The notes beneath the pieces were generated by a model. The model was not told the origin of the DNA. It saw only the letters and a list, made by a program, of their open reading frames with translations, and did not search any database. Shown here piece by piece: positions 6,612 through 13,232 of a stretch of 31,037 bases of DNA. The stretch comes from a virus: the IMG/VR virus record IMGVR_UViG_3300009514_000069, positions 1 to 31,037 of that record; one strand, given 5' to 3'. The position numbers and the translations under genes are program-made. Each line of letters begins with the position of its first letter. Positions within the stretch are counted from its first letter, which is position 1.

Positions 6612-7354
6612 CACCGGAGCACCGCTAGGCCCTCGGTCACGCGGCCGGCGAGAAATCCAGCCACGTTGCTGATGGCCTCGAGCTCCCAGAGCCCGTCACA
6701 CACCAAGTGCAGAGAGATGACGAACCCGCCCTCGCCCTTCTTCGCCCGCAGCAGGTACTGCGAGACCGGCTGCGTCACCTCGGGGAAGGTCCGGTAGGGA
6801 GCGAGCTGCCACGTCGGTGAGACCGTCTCGCGGGCCAGGCGAACGGTCCCGGCCTTCACCGCCATCTCCTGGCTGATCCCGTCGTCGGCCACCCTCACCT
6901 CGTCCTGCGTCGACACCCGCGCCAGGAGCTCGAGGAGCTCGGCGCGCTGCCCCGAATCGGAGCACGCCGTGCGCAGGTAGATCTGCGCCTCCTCGAGGCT
7001 CCACCACTGGCCGAACCGGTCGAGCTGGCGCGGCGGCGTCGCCTTCGCACGCACGAGACACTCGCGCTTGCGCTCGCGCCGCTTCAGCGGGCCGAGCAAC
7101 GACACGCTCGTCGGCGACTCCACCCACACCAGGTGACGCGACGGGTCTCCCTCGCCGCGCTCGTCGACCAAGGCATCGTCGATGTCCGCATCCAGGAAGC
7201 CGACGAAACCCTCGAGCGTCGAGAGGACGATGGGGTCCGCGAGGGGCTCCGCCGGCGGCAGGTAGGCGGGCAGCGTGCTGTACTCGATTCCGCCGAGAAC
7301 GATCGGCTTCGCCTGCGTGAGCTCGCCGATGTACTCCATCGCTTCTCGGATCAC
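6611..7354 (-). CDS. DUF2303 (YfdQ-like) family protein
   Basis: A 247-residue protein matching the family of E. coli prophage YfdQ. The typical wording is present: LVWVESPTSVSLLGPLK early, WWSLEEAQIYL in the middle, VADDGISQEMAVKAGTV, then PYRTFPEVTQPVSQYLLRAK and a hydrophobic end near the C-terminus. The biochemical role of the family is unknown; it is widespread in early operons of lambdoid and related phages. The GTG start at 7354 overlaps the upstream stop (GTGA). The neighbour upstream, a 'replication terminator'-like protein, is a frequent companion in such operons, which supports the call. Confidence 0.85.
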   Translation of the reverse strand: MIREAMEYIGELTQAKPIVLGGIEYSTLPAYLPPAEPLADPIVLSTLEGFVGFLDADIDDALVDERGEGDPSRHLVWVESPTSVSLLGPLKRRERKRECLVRAKATPPRQLDRFGQWWSLEEAQIYLRTACSDSGQRAELLELLARVSTQDEVRVADDGISQEMAVKAGTVRLARETVSPTWQLAPYRTFPEVTQPVSQYLLRAKKGEGGFVISLHLVCDGLWELEAISNVAGFLAGRVTEGLAVLR

Positions 7355-7698
7355 GAGGCACCTCCGTTCGGCGTCGCCGCGGCGAAGAGGTCGACCTGCC
7401 GCGGGTCGTGCTCGTAGGCCACCAGGCGCCGCCCGGTGCCCATGCGCGATAGAAACACCCGGCTCGTCGAGGCCACCGGGCCCGCGAGCTTCGTCGAGAC
7501 CGTCGTCTCGACCTTCGCCGAGCTGCGGTCTCCGTCCGGCCGGAACGCGACCTTGATCGTGATCGAGCGGACCTTCTCCGGCTCCGTATTGGGGTCGTCA
7601 ATGTTGTCGACGACGCGCTGGAGCTCGTCGGCGAAGCGCTCGCGAAGCGCGCCGTGCGCGAACCCCTCGAGCGTCAGCTCTCCCTCTGCGATGTTCAT
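7351..7698 (-). CDS. Phage 'replication terminator protein'-like
   Basis: A 115-residue protein starting MNIAEGELTLEGFAHGALRE. The pattern of an N-terminal LxGFAxGALxERF, then VDNIDDPNTEPEKVRSITIK, AFRPDGDRSSAKVETTVSTK and LAGPVASTSRVFLSR corresponds to small phage proteins usually annotated 'replication terminator protein', though that name has little experimental basis in phages. The ATG at 7698 overlaps the upstream stop (ATGA) and has GGGAGGAG upstream. It is likely co-translated with the DUF2303 gene, and the two may act together on an unknown target. Confidence 0.75.
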   Translation of the reverse strand: MNIAEGELTLEGFAHGALRERFADELQRVVDNIDDPNTEPEKVRSITIKVAFRPDGDRSSAKVETTVSTKLAGPVASTSRVFLSRMGTGRRLVAYEHDPRQVDLFAAATPNGGAS

Positions 7699-8009
7699 CT
7701 CGCTCCTCCCTGCTGCTCCGGTAGGGCGCCGAGCAGCCCGCTGCAGCCCTTGCAGGTGCAGAGCCGTTCGGCGGCGTTCTCGACGATGGCGACGGACCCC
7801 GGCAGGACCTGGCGGTAGCACTCGACGCACCACCACCAGGAGCCAGGCGTGACCGGCGGGACGGCGTGGCGCGGGTGCCCGCGCGGCGCCGTCCCTTCCC
7901 CCTCAGCGGGGGCGTCAGACGGGGCACCATGCGACGGAGTCGGCGGCACCGCCTCCTCCACCTCGCCCCTGTGGCATCGGTAGAACGGGATGAGCCCCGG
8001 GATCGTCAT
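7695..8009 (-). CDS. Small Cys-rich zinc-knuckle protein
   Basis: A 104-residue protein starting MTIPGLIPFYRCHRGE at an ATG overlapping the upstream stop (ATGA). The C-terminal half has WWWCVECYRQVLPG and LCTCKGCSGLLGALP, so two CxxC pairs about 25 residues apart could hold a zinc ion. The middle is Pro- and Gly-rich and probably flexible. No enzymatic motif is seen. It belongs to a run of three consecutive small proteins with CxxC pairs. Confidence 0.65.
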   Translation of the reverse strand: MTIPGLIPFYRCHRGEVEEAVPPTPSHGAPSDAPAEGEGTAPRGHPRHAVPPVTPGSWWWCVECYRQVLPGSVAIVENAAERLCTCKGCSGLLGALPEQQGGAR

Positions 8010-8215
8010 CGCGGATCGTCCTCCTGCATCGGGTCGCCCCAGCAGTCCCAGCAGAGGGTGAGCCCGCTCCGAACGTCGAGCACCTGCGCCGCGCCCGAGA
8101 GGGGAAGCGCTGCTCCACAGCCGTCGCACATCAGCCGCCCGTCCAGCACCTCACCGAGGGCGTCGTCGAGCACCGCCGCAACCGCCTTCGGCTCGCCTGG
8201 GCGCCCCGGCTTCAT
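8006..8215 (-). CDS. Zinc-ribbon mini-protein
   Basis: A 69-residue protein starting MKPGRPGEPKAVAAVLDD, with a helical first half, then MCDGCGAALPLSGAA and LTLCWDCWGDPMQED. The CxxC...CxxC arrangement with about 22 residues between the pairs is a zinc ribbon. The start ATG overlaps the upstream stop (ATGA). Zinc ribbons of this size in phages may bind DNA, RNA or host proteins; no choice can be made here. Confidence 0.65.
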   Translation of the reverse strand: MKPGRPGEPKAVAAVLDDALGEVLDGRLMCDGCGAALPLSGAAQVLDVRSGLTLCWDCWGDPMQEDDPR

Positions 8216-8457
8216 CGCCCCTCGCCCCCCTGGCCAGCCTCGTCCAGCGCCGGGTACAGGTCCTCGGGGCGCACGCGGCAGACCCGGAAGCGAAAGCCGC
8301 AGGCGTGACACCGCGCGGCCGACTCCAGGCTGAGACCTCGGCTCACCGACACGACGCGGAACAGGTGCCCGGCAGAAACCTCTCCCAGCTCGTTCGAGAA
8401 GACGCGGGTCGACCGCACGAGACGCCCCACCCACTGGCGCATCGGTAGCTTCAGCAC
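8212..8457 (-). CDS. Small phage protein with a CxxC knuckle
   Basis: An 81-residue protein whose first half alternates strands (WVGRLVRSTRVFSNELGEVS, LFRVVSVSRGLSLES) like a small SH3-type barrel, followed by CHACGFRFRVCRV with a CxxC...C set. The GTG at 8457 gives the longest version; an ATG five codons later is an equally acceptable start. It overlaps both neighbours. Function unknown. Confidence 0.55.
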   Translation of the reverse strand: MLKLPMRQWVGRLVRSTRVFSNELGEVSAGHLFRVVSVSRGLSLESAARCHACGFRFRVCRVRPEDLYPALDEAGQGGEGR

Positions 8458-8750
8458 GCGCTCCCCCTCCCAGGCTCGCCCGCGTTTCCCGCGGCAGCGT
8501 TGAGCAGCCCGGCGATCTCGATGAGGCGCTTCGGCCCGATCCCGGGCAGCGGCCCCTGGGCAACGCCACCGAGCTCGCGCACCCGGAGCGACTGCGGCAC
8601 CCCGGCGCGGGTCAGGTAGCGGGCGAGCTCGTACCAGCGCGAGCGCTCGAGCGCGGTCGGCCGGGGCTCCAGGAGCTCGCCGATGGTCGTCGCCGGCGTG
8701 ACGGGGCGCCCGTCCTCCACCGCCCCCGGGGGATTGCGCATCTCGGTCAC
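8451..8750 (-). CDS. Small protein with helix-hairpin-helix-like motif
   Basis: A 99-residue protein starting at a GTG that overlaps the upstream stop (GTGA). The segment LPGIGPKRLIEIAGLLNAA has the LPGIGxxR turn of helix-hairpin-helix elements that contact the DNA backbone. The preceding part (LERSRWYELARYLTRAG) is helical. The tail is Gly-rich and disordered. It may bind DNA non-specifically or assist the nearby HNH-like protein; the motif is visible, the role inferred. Confidence 0.55.
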   Translation of the reverse strand: MTEMRNPPGAVEDGRPVTPATTIGELLEPRPTALERSRWYELARYLTRAGVPQSLRVRELGGVAQGPLPGIGPKRLIEIAGLLNAAAGNAGEPGRGSAC

Positions 8751-9127
8751 GGCTCCTGGGCCTCTGCGTCCGGGCTCGCGGCGACCGGAACAGCCGGCCC
8801 CTCGGTCGGCGGCGCCTCACCGAAGAAGTGAAGTTGGGTCCCGCGGATCTGGATCGCGGCCTCGAGGTCCAGGGCGACCCGCAGGCACGCGGCCACGTGC
8901 GCGGAGAAGCTGGAGAGCGAGCGCGTCCCCTTCAGCGCCGTGCACGACTCGCAGAACGCGACGAGCGCGTCCGTGCGGGGGGCTCCCTCCGGGAGCGGTG
9001 TCCGATCGTCCTCGACGACGGCGAACGTGAACGGGTCCATGTCGGCGCCGCAGCAGAAGCAGTCGCCGCCACTCTCCGCCCAAACGCGGGCGCGCTCGTG
9101 CGTGGTGATGCGCCGACGCTTCGCCAT
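8747..9127 (-). CDS. HNH-like zinc protein, catalytic His apparently lost
   Basis: A 126-residue protein starting MAKRRRITTHERARVWAESG. The frame of an HNH nuclease is visible: CFCCGADM, then a beta hairpin FAVVEDDRTPLPEG, ALVAFCESCTALKG. In active HNH enzymes the hairpin reads VDHxxP and a later Asn and His follow; here the expected His is Asp (EDDRTP) and the last knuckle is CESCTALKG without His. The zinc scaffold therefore seems kept while the catalytic residues are replaced. It may be an inactive DNA-binding derivative. The C-terminus is Pro/Ala-rich. Confidence 0.6.
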   Translation of the reverse strand: MAKRRRITTHERARVWAESGGDCFCCGADMDPFTFAVVEDDRTPLPEGAPRTDALVAFCESCTALKGTRSLSSFSAHVAACLRVALDLEAAIQIRGTQLHFFGEAPPTEGPAVPVAASPDAEAQEP

Positions 9128-9130
9128 CGA

Positions 9131-9400
9131 TCAGCCCCCGGGGCCTCGCGGCGCCGGATCCGGGCGAGGGCCACCGGGCGCGGCGCCGGCGAGGTCGTCC
9201 GCGCGCACGGAGCTCGCGCCGGCGACCAACGACAGCCGCTGCTCATCGAACCACTGCGCCTCGATCGGCTTCCCGTCGTGCAGCTCCGTCGCCTCGACGC
9301 CGTACCGGGCGCATCCATGCACCCATTCGGTCCGGGCGACGGCGACCCCCTCGAAGCCCGTGACGGTGTCTCGAACCCGCGAACCCAGCCTGATCCTCAT
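9131..9400 (-). CDS. Small SH3-like phage protein
   Basis: An 89-residue protein starting MRIRLGSRVRDTVTGFEGVA, with a strand-rich body (WVHGCARYGVEATELHDGKP, EAQWFDEQRLSLV) and a disordered Pro-rich tail. Short phage proteins that begin with GxxVRDxVTGFxGxA and contain a GCxRYxVxP-like element are frequent in early regions and are called hypothetical. The ATG at 9400 overlaps the methylase stop (ATGA) and has GGAGG upstream. Confidence 0.7.
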   Translation of the reverse strand: MRIRLGSRVRDTVTGFEGVAVARTEWVHGCARYGVEATELHDGKPIEAQWFDEQRLSLVAGASSVRADDLAGAAPGGPRPDPAPRGPGG

Positions 9401-10344
9401 GCTTGCCTCCAGAACATCGGCCACCGGGATCGGAGACCGTCAACGGCCGACGGCGAGAGCCACAGGCTCTCCGTCGCCCCTCCGCCCCTCAGCGTCTGCG
9501 TCCGCTTGTCGGCGCGTGCCCAATCGGCGTAGAGCCGATCGTAGAGCTCGCTTCGGTAGCCCGAGAGCACGACCATGCCCCGCACCCGGTGGAGGGTCTC
9601 CGCGAGCTCCTCGTGCTCCTCAGCCGTCCCGAGCTCGTGCTTGTAGGCGTCGCGCCCCCATCGGTGCGACCTGGTGGTCTTGGGGTACGGCGGGTCGACG
9701 TAGAAGCACGTGTGGGGCGTGTCGAAGCGGGCGATCACCTCGAGCGCCGGGGAGCACTCGAGCTGCACCGTGCGAAGCCGCGCGACGATCGCCCAGAGGT
9801 GCTCGACGTCGGCAAACTCGTGCGCGGCCGTCGTCTTTCTCGACGTGCCTTTGCAGTGGCGCCATCCCGATTTGTTGGGCCGCAGACCGGCGTGGAAGGC
9901 CTGCCAGCAGCACACGTAGAGACGACGAGCCGCCTCTAGCTCGTCGCTCTCCCACAGATCGCCGCGATCGCGCGCCGCCTCGTACTCCGCCCTGGCGAAC
10001 GGCGTCAACTCGATCGCCCGGACGAGCTCCGCAGTCCTGCGGCGGAGCACGCGAAAGAACGACACCAACTCCCGATCGAGGTCGTTGAGCACCTCGGACG
10101 GAACAGGCGCCTTTTGGAGGAGCACGCTCGCCGCGCCGGCGAATGGCTCGACGTAGCAGCCGTGCGGCGGGAGGTGATCGCAGATCCACGGGCCGAGACG
10201 CCACTTGCCACCGTAGTAGCGCAGCAGCGGGCGCCGAGGCCGTGGCGTCGTCGCCAGCATCTCCCCCGGCACGTGCGGAATCGCCGCCACCCCGCACGAC
10301 TCTCCCGCGGCGCTCGCGCGTAGCGAGGTGGTGAGCTCACCCAT
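9397..10344 (-). CDS. dam: DNA adenine methylase (D12 class, Dam-like)
   Basis: A 315-residue N6-adenine methyltransferase that moves a methyl group from S-adenosylmethionine to adenine in a short DNA site. The SAM-binding motif is YVEPFAGAASVL (64-75), the N-terminal RYYGGKWRLGPWI (42-54) is the usual D12 opening, and the catalytic motif is DPPY at 217-220. Length is a little above Dam (278) because of about 30 extra N-terminal residues; an ATG at codon 29 is a possible later start. No restriction enzyme is nearby, so an antirestriction or replication-timing role is likely. The start at 10344 overlaps the previous gene by 8 bases. Confidence 0.9.
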   Translation of the reverse strand: MGELTTSLRASAAGESCGVAAIPHVPGEMLATTPRPRRPLLRYYGGKWRLGPWICDHLPPHGCYVEPFAGAASVLLQKAPVPSEVLNDLDRELVSFFRVLRRRTAELVRAIELTPFARAEYEAARDRGDLWESDELEAARRLYVCCWQAFHAGLRPNKSGWRHCKGTSRKTTAAHEFADVEHLWAIVARLRTVQLECSPALEVIARFDTPHTCFYVDPPYPKTTRSHRWGRDAYKHELGTAEEHEELAETLHRVRGMVVLSGYRSELYDRLYADWARADKRTQTLRGGGATESLWLSPSAVDGLRSRWPMFWRQA

Positions 10345-10672
10345 GCGCCACCTCCTCCACCTCCTCGTCGATCGGCTGCGCGCGCTCGTCCGACGGCGGC
10401 GCGCCGGGGGCCCACTCGCCTCTGTCGAGCCCAATCGTCTTGCGCCGTCGGGCCTCGAGGTCGAAGACCTCCGCCTCGCACTCACGCGCCGTCATCCGCC
10501 GAGCCGCGTACGACGCGAAGCTGACGAGCACGAGGGCGTGGAACGTCGACGGGAAGCCGCCGGCGGCGAGCGCCTCGAGGGCGCGCTTCGCCGACGCCGT
10601 GACGATGCGCCGCACCTGGCGCGGGTGGCGCGGCAGCGCGTCCGGATCGCTGGCGATGGCCTTCCGGGGCAT
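10337..10672 (-). CDS. Early protein of unknown function, helical
   Basis: A 111-residue protein starting MPRKAIASDPDALPRHPRQV, with a basic N-terminus, a helical centre (SAKRALEALAAGGFPSTFHA, VLVSFASYAARRMTARE) and an acidic end (IDEEVEEVAHG). There is no signal peptide; the central hydrophobic segment is too broken for a confident membrane helix. The ATG directly follows the TAG of the previous gene (TAGATG). It precedes the methylase and may be co-translated with it. Confidence 0.6.
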   Translation of the reverse strand: MPRKAIASDPDALPRHPRQVRRIVTASAKRALEALAAGGFPSTFHALVLVSFASYAARRMTARECEAEVFDLEARRRKTIGLDRGEWAPGAPPSDERAQPIDEEVEEVAHG

Positions 10673-10864
10673 CTACCGACGCCTCCCCTTGATCTGCTCT
10701 GCCAGGCGACGTTCGAATCGCCGCGCCAGCTCTGCGCGCCCCATCCGTCCGCCGAGCGCGCCCTCCTCCATCTCGATCCCGATCTCGGCGAGCTTCTCGG
10801 GAAGGTCCTCGAGGCCCTCGATTCGGACCGTGACGTCGTCGGCCACCTTTCTACCCTCGGGCAC
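10673..10864 (-). CDS. Small basic/acidic protein, unknown
   Basis: A 63-residue protein that starts at a GTG immediately after the previous TAG. It has one strand (DDVTVRIEGLEDLPEKLAEI) followed by helix and a basic tail (ARRFERRLAEQIKGRRR). The layout recalls small DNA- or protein-binding phage adaptors but no family is recognised. Confidence 0.55.
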   Translation of the reverse strand: MPEGRKVADDVTVRIEGLEDLPEKLAEIGIEMEEGALGGRMGRAELARRFERRLAEQIKGRRR

Positions 10865-11104
10865 CTACTCCACCTCCGCGCCGACCAGCGAGGGGGCCGA
10901 GAGCTCGACGGCGCGGGCGCTGTAGACCATCGTCGCCTCGCCGGTCACCTCGAACCTCTCGACCGACGAGTCCCCGGGGCCGCGGACGCACACGTGGACG
11001 ACCCCGCCCTCGGCCAGCATCTCCTGACCCTCGACGTAGCGCCCCGCGGCCTCCGCGGCGCTCCGTGCCCAGATCAGCGCCAGGGTCGCGTACTCGACCG
11101 GCAT
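10865..11104 (-). CDS. Small early protein, unknown
   Basis: A 79-residue protein starting MPVEYATLALIWARSAAEAA, first helical, then beta-rich (GGVVHVCVRGPGDSSVERFE, ATMVYSARAVELS). No membrane segment is certain. ATG directly follows the TAG of the gene before it. It is one of three consecutive genes joined by stop/start codons without any spacing. Confidence 0.55.
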   Translation of the reverse strand: MPVEYATLALIWARSAAEAAGRYVEGQEMLAEGGVVHVCVRGPGDSSVERFEVTGEATMVYSARAVELSAPSLVGAEVE

Positions 11105-11374
11105 CTACGACACCCCCTCTGTGACGAGCGAGCGGCTCTCCTCCTCCGTCCCCATCAGCGACACGAAACCGACCAGCTCGCGGCGCAGCCCCTCGACCAT
11201 CTCGACGTCGGCATCCGTCGGCTCCCCGCCGGGCTCCAGCCGGCTGGTGAGCGAGTAGAAGAGGGCGGCGGCGCCGGCGTAGAAGGCTCGGCGTGTCTCA
11301 GCCCGCTGTACCTCTGGCGCGTGTGCGGGGAGGACCTCGCGGGAGTACGAGAGCCAGTGCTCGTGCAGCGTCAC
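11105..11374 (-). CDS. Conserved small phage protein (FYAGAAALF type)
   Basis: An 89-residue helical protein with the phrase RRAFYAGAAALFYSLTSRLE followed by DADVEMVEGLRRELVGFVSL. Short proteins containing RRAFYAGA are common in early operons of temperate phages and remain uncharacterised. The start is a GTG that overlaps the upstream stop (GTGA). Confidence 0.65.
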   Translation of the reverse strand: MTLHEHWLSYSREVLPAHAPEVQRAETRRAFYAGAAALFYSLTSRLEPGGEPTDADVEMVEGLRRELVGFVSLMGTEEESRSLVTEGVS

Positions 11375-11583
11375 GGGCGGCCCTCCTCGGACGTGTCCGC
11401 GCAGGCCAGCTCAGCGCCCACCAGCGCGAGCGCCATCTCGCCGACGCCGTCTTCCGAGCCGTCGTCGTCGGCGGCGGCGAGCAGGCGGCGCAGGTTCGCG
11501 GCGAGCTCCTCGATCTCCTCCCGCCGAGGGTGCTCGGCGATCGCGCCGGCGATCATCAGGCGGGTGGCCTCCTCGCGGCTCAT
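11371..11583 (-). CDS. Small helical protein, paralogue of the next gene upstream
   Basis: A 70-residue acidic helical protein starting MSREEATRLMIAGAIAEHPR. It shares its plan with the 90-residue gene at 11580-11852: a leucine-rich helix, a charged loop (HPRREEIEELAANLRRLLAA here, DSRRAEIDRLAAEVADLVAG there), then ALALVGAELA against ALTLVTLELRE. The pair therefore looks like a tandem duplication that has diverged. ATGA overlap with the upstream gene. Function unknown. Confidence 0.6.
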   Translation of the reverse strand: MSREEATRLMIAGAIAEHPRREEIEELAANLRRLLAAADDDGSEDGVGEMALALVGAELACADTSEEGRP

Positions 11584-11852
11584 CTCGCAAGCTCCGTCTC
11601 TACGGCGGCAGCGTCGGCCTGCTCCCGGAGCTCGAGCGTGACGAGCGTCAGCGCAGCTCTCGCGACAACCGGGTCGGCGCCGGCGACCAGGTCGGCCACC
11701 TCGGCCGCGAGACGGTCGATCTCGGCTCGCCGAGAGTCGCCCGTGAGGATCTGCGACAGCAACAGCCGCTGGGCCGAGGGGCGATGGACCTCCCGAAGCC
11801 GCGCCAAGACCTGCTCGGCCCGAAGCGGCGGAAAGGCCGCCCCTGCCCTCAC
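11580..11852 (-). CDS. Small helical protein, paralogue of the downstream gene
   Basis: A 90-residue protein starting at a GTG overlapping the repressor stop (GTGA). The first 35 residues are basic, the remainder (LLLSQILTGDSRRAEIDRLA, VARAALTLVTLELREQAD) is a helical hairpin resembling the gene just downstream. As the second gene of the leftward transcript it may be a regulator or antagonist of the repressor, but nothing in the sequence proves it. Confidence 0.6.
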   Translation of the reverse strand: MRAGAAFPPLRAEQVLARLREVHRPSAQRLLLSQILTGDSRRAEIDRLAAEVADLVAGADPVVARAALTLVTLELREQADAAAVETELAR

Positions 11853-12088
11853 GCCACCTCCTCAGACACCGACTCGACCTGGTCGCCGAAAAGCTCGTCG
11901 AGGGTCAGGTCGGGCCAGCGCTGGCGAAAGTGCGCAACGATGGCGTTCGCCTCGGCGACGTTCCAACGGATCTCGCCGCCGAGCTTCCTCGAAACCGTGG
12001 CGGCCGTCAGGCCGAGGACGCGGGCCACTTCTACCTGGGTGACGTCGTGCTCCCGAAGGAACGATTCGAAGCGGGGCGGGTTACGCAT
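11849..12088 (-). CDS. Cro/CI-type HTH repressor, first gene of the leftward operon
   Basis: A 79-residue DNA-binding protein starting MRNPPRFESFLREHDVTQVE. The HTH is VTQVEVARVLGLTAATVSRK (about 15-34), followed by a helix with a tryptophan (WNVAEANAIVAHFRQRWPDL) and an acidic tail ending in DELFGD. The size fits Cro or a single-domain repressor. The chosen ATG lies only about four bases after the predicted transcription start and has no Shine-Dalgarno, so a leaderless message, as known for lambda cI from PRM, is likely. An operator palindrome covers the start codon, suggesting autorepression. Upstream in-frame ATGs at 12103 and 12127 fall inside the promoter and were rejected. Confidence 0.8.
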   Translation of the reverse strand: MRNPPRFESFLREHDVTQVEVARVLGLTAATVSRKLGGEIRWNVAEANAIVAHFRQRWPDLTLDELFGDQVESVSEEVA

Positions 12089-12114
12089 TGCGTAAACAAC
12101 CATACGCCTGCGTT
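12081..12114. promoter_or_regulatory. Two operator-like palindromes in the immunity region
   Basis: A perfect palindrome TTACGCATTGCGTAA at 12081-12095 spans the start codon and transcription start of the leftward repressor gene. A related degenerate copy, TACGC-CT-GCGTT, is at 12103-12114 between the -35 and -10 boxes. Their centres are about 20 bases apart, two helical turns, as expected for cooperative repressor sites. Confidence 0.7.
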
Positions 12115-12127
12115 GCGCATATGTCAA
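12099..12127 (-). promoter_or_regulatory. Leftward early promoter
   Basis: On the minus strand TTGACA (12127-12122, perfect -35) is followed by exactly 17 bases and TATGGT (12104-12099, four of six -10 bases). The transcript would begin near 12092 and read the whole leftward operon. The overlapping operator palindromes suggest it is repressed in the lysogen. Confidence 0.8.
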
Positions 12128-12180
12128 GTCCCCTACTGCATCCTGTTACGGTGACCGCAATCAGGAGGGCTGGCGCCCCC

Positions 12181-12561
12181 GTGGGCTTCGCGGACCGCCT
12201 CCGTGCCGCCATGAGGGCGCGAGGGCTCACGCAAGCCCAGGTCGCCGAGATCCTGGGCGTCAGCGACGCCGCCGTCAGCCGCTGGTGCACGGGAGACAAC
12301 GCCCCCGACCTCGCCACACTGGCGCGGCTGAGCGGGATCACCAGAACGCCCACGGACGACCTTCTCGGCCTCCCTGGCCCGGACGGCATCGCAGCGAAGC
12401 AGCTGCGGGCGATCAAGGTGGAGCTGCGCAGCGTTCAGGCCCGCCTCGGCGTGATCATCGCCGCGAGCGAGTCGGCGCGCGCGGCCGTGGGCGAGGTGCT
12501 TGACTCTCAGCATGACGACGGAGCACCCACACCAGGCGATTCCGCCAAGCGAAAGCGATGA
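12181..12561 (+). CDS. XRE-family HTH regulator (CI-like candidate)
   Basis: A 126-residue protein with a typical XRE HTH: FADRLRAAMRARGLTQAQVA, then EILGVSDAAVSRWCTGDNAP and DLATLARLSGITRTPTDDLL. After residue 70 there is a long helix (RAIKVELRSVQARLGVIIAA) that may dimerise. No LexA-like peptidase domain is present, so induction by RecA cleavage is unlikely. The GTG at 12181 is preceded by AGGAGG 12 bases upstream, which is a little far; GTG 12151 or ATG 12121 in the same frame are alternatives. It faces the leftward repressor gene, so the pair forms the genetic switch. Confidence 0.75.
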   Translation: MGFADRLRAAMRARGLTQAQVAEILGVSDAAVSRWCTGDNAPDLATLARLSGITRTPTDDLLGLPGPDGIAAKQLRAIKVELRSVQARLGVIIAASESARAAVGEVLDSQHDDGAPTPGDSAKRKR

Positions 12562-12709
12562 GCGCTCGCCGCAGCGACGCAGTCCCCTCCGGGTCATGGC
12601 TTCCATCCCGCTCGAGCAGGTCACTCGCCACCCTCGCGGCCTCCTCGAGATCACCCGCGGCAACGGCTGCTCGCACACGCGCCACCATCACGGCCTCTTC
12701 GCCATCCAT
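12455..12709 (-). CDS. Possible small antisense gene at the 3' end of the regulator
   Basis: An 84-residue frame starting MDGEEAVMVARVRAAVAAGD, then LEEAARVASDLLERDGSHDP and SLRRALIAFAWRNRLVWVLR. The first 60 residues look like a genuine helical protein and the ATG has a good GGAAGGGAGG upstream. The last 25 residues are Arg/Pro-rich and lie antisense to the end of the rightward regulator gene, with 107 bases of overlap. Without it, 12562-12793 would be an unexplained gap of 232 bases. No promoter is clear. Treat as a candidate only. Confidence 0.4.
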   Translation of the reverse strand: MDGEEAVMVARVRAAVAAGDLEEAARVASDLLERDGSHDPEGTASLRRALIAFAWRNRLVWVLRRHAESQAPRPRPRAPTRSRR

Positions 12710-12793
12710 CCCGCGCCTCCCTTCCTGTGAGGTTCGTGCTCACCCAGGAGGTGACTCGTTGGGCGCTGGCGTGGCAGAGTAAAGAGCCGAACG

Positions 12794-13177
12794 ATGGGCA
12801 AGCCAACCCAGGTCAGCCCCGGCTGCGCGTGCCTCGTCCTTCTCGTCGGCGCCCTCGGGATCGGTTGGTGCACCTACGTCGCCACTGAGGGCGGCGGCGG
12901 GGCCTCGCCGCCAGCCCCGACCCAGGCCGCCCTCGTCGCCCGCTTCCAGGGGCCAGACGAACCCACCGCCAAGGATGCGTACTGGTCGACCCCCCAGACG
13001 TTCCTCGTCGGCGTGCTCGACGACGGTTCAAGCCGCGACGGCTACGCCCGGTACGTCTGCGAGGTCCTGCGCGAGAACGGGATGGTTACAGGCTACCGAG
13101 TCAAGGTCATCGACGCGGCCAAACTCGCGCGGGAGAACAAGCGGGCAGTGCTCGGAGAGGCACGCTGCGGCCCCTGA
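12794..13177 (+). CDS. Membrane-anchored small protein, possible superinfection factor
   Basis: A 127-residue protein. Residues about 10-30 (CACLVLLVGALGIGWCTYVA) form one hydrophobic segment that may be a signal anchor, followed by a Gly/Pro/Ala linker and a soluble domain with TPQTFLVGVLDDGSSRDGYA and VTGYRVKVIDAAKLARENKR. Cys residues at 69 onward (YVCEVL, EARCGP) could pair outside the cytoplasm. Its place between the repressor and the integrase, in the region expressed by a lysogen, is typical of lysogenic conversion or superinfection-exclusion genes. That role is inference. Confidence 0.65.
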   Translation: MGKPTQVSPGCACLVLLVGALGIGWCTYVATEGGGGASPPAPTQAALVARFQGPDEPTAKDAYWSTPQTFLVGVLDDGSSRDGYARYVCEVLRENGMVTGYRVKVIDAAKLARENKRAVLGEARCGP

Positions 13178-13197
13178 CTTTCGCCCCACTTTCCCCA

Positions 13198-13226
13198 TTG
13201 CGTCCGTAGCGCAAACGCGCTACAAT
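13198..13226 (+). promoter_or_regulatory. Rightward promoter of the accessory operon
   Basis: TTGCGT (13198-13203), 17 bases, then TACAAT (13221-13226, five of six -10 bases). The predicted start point, seven bases downstream, coincides with the ATG at 13233, which implies a leaderless message. The spacer contains a perfect operator palindrome. Confidence 0.65.
13206..13223. promoter_or_regulatory. Operator palindrome in the accessory promoter
   Basis: GTAGCGCAAACGCGCTAC has perfect 7-bp arms around AAAC and lies between the -35 and -10 boxes, so a bound protein would block polymerase. The half-site differs from the TTACGCA sites of the immunity region, so another regulator is likely. The ribbon-helix-helix protein of the same operon is the obvious candidate. 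Confidence 0.65.
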
Positions 13227-13232
13227 GCAGTC

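Noticed and set aside
13206-13223. Second site for the immunity repressor
   Set aside because: The half-site GTAGCGC does not match TTACGCA; a separate regulator is more likely.
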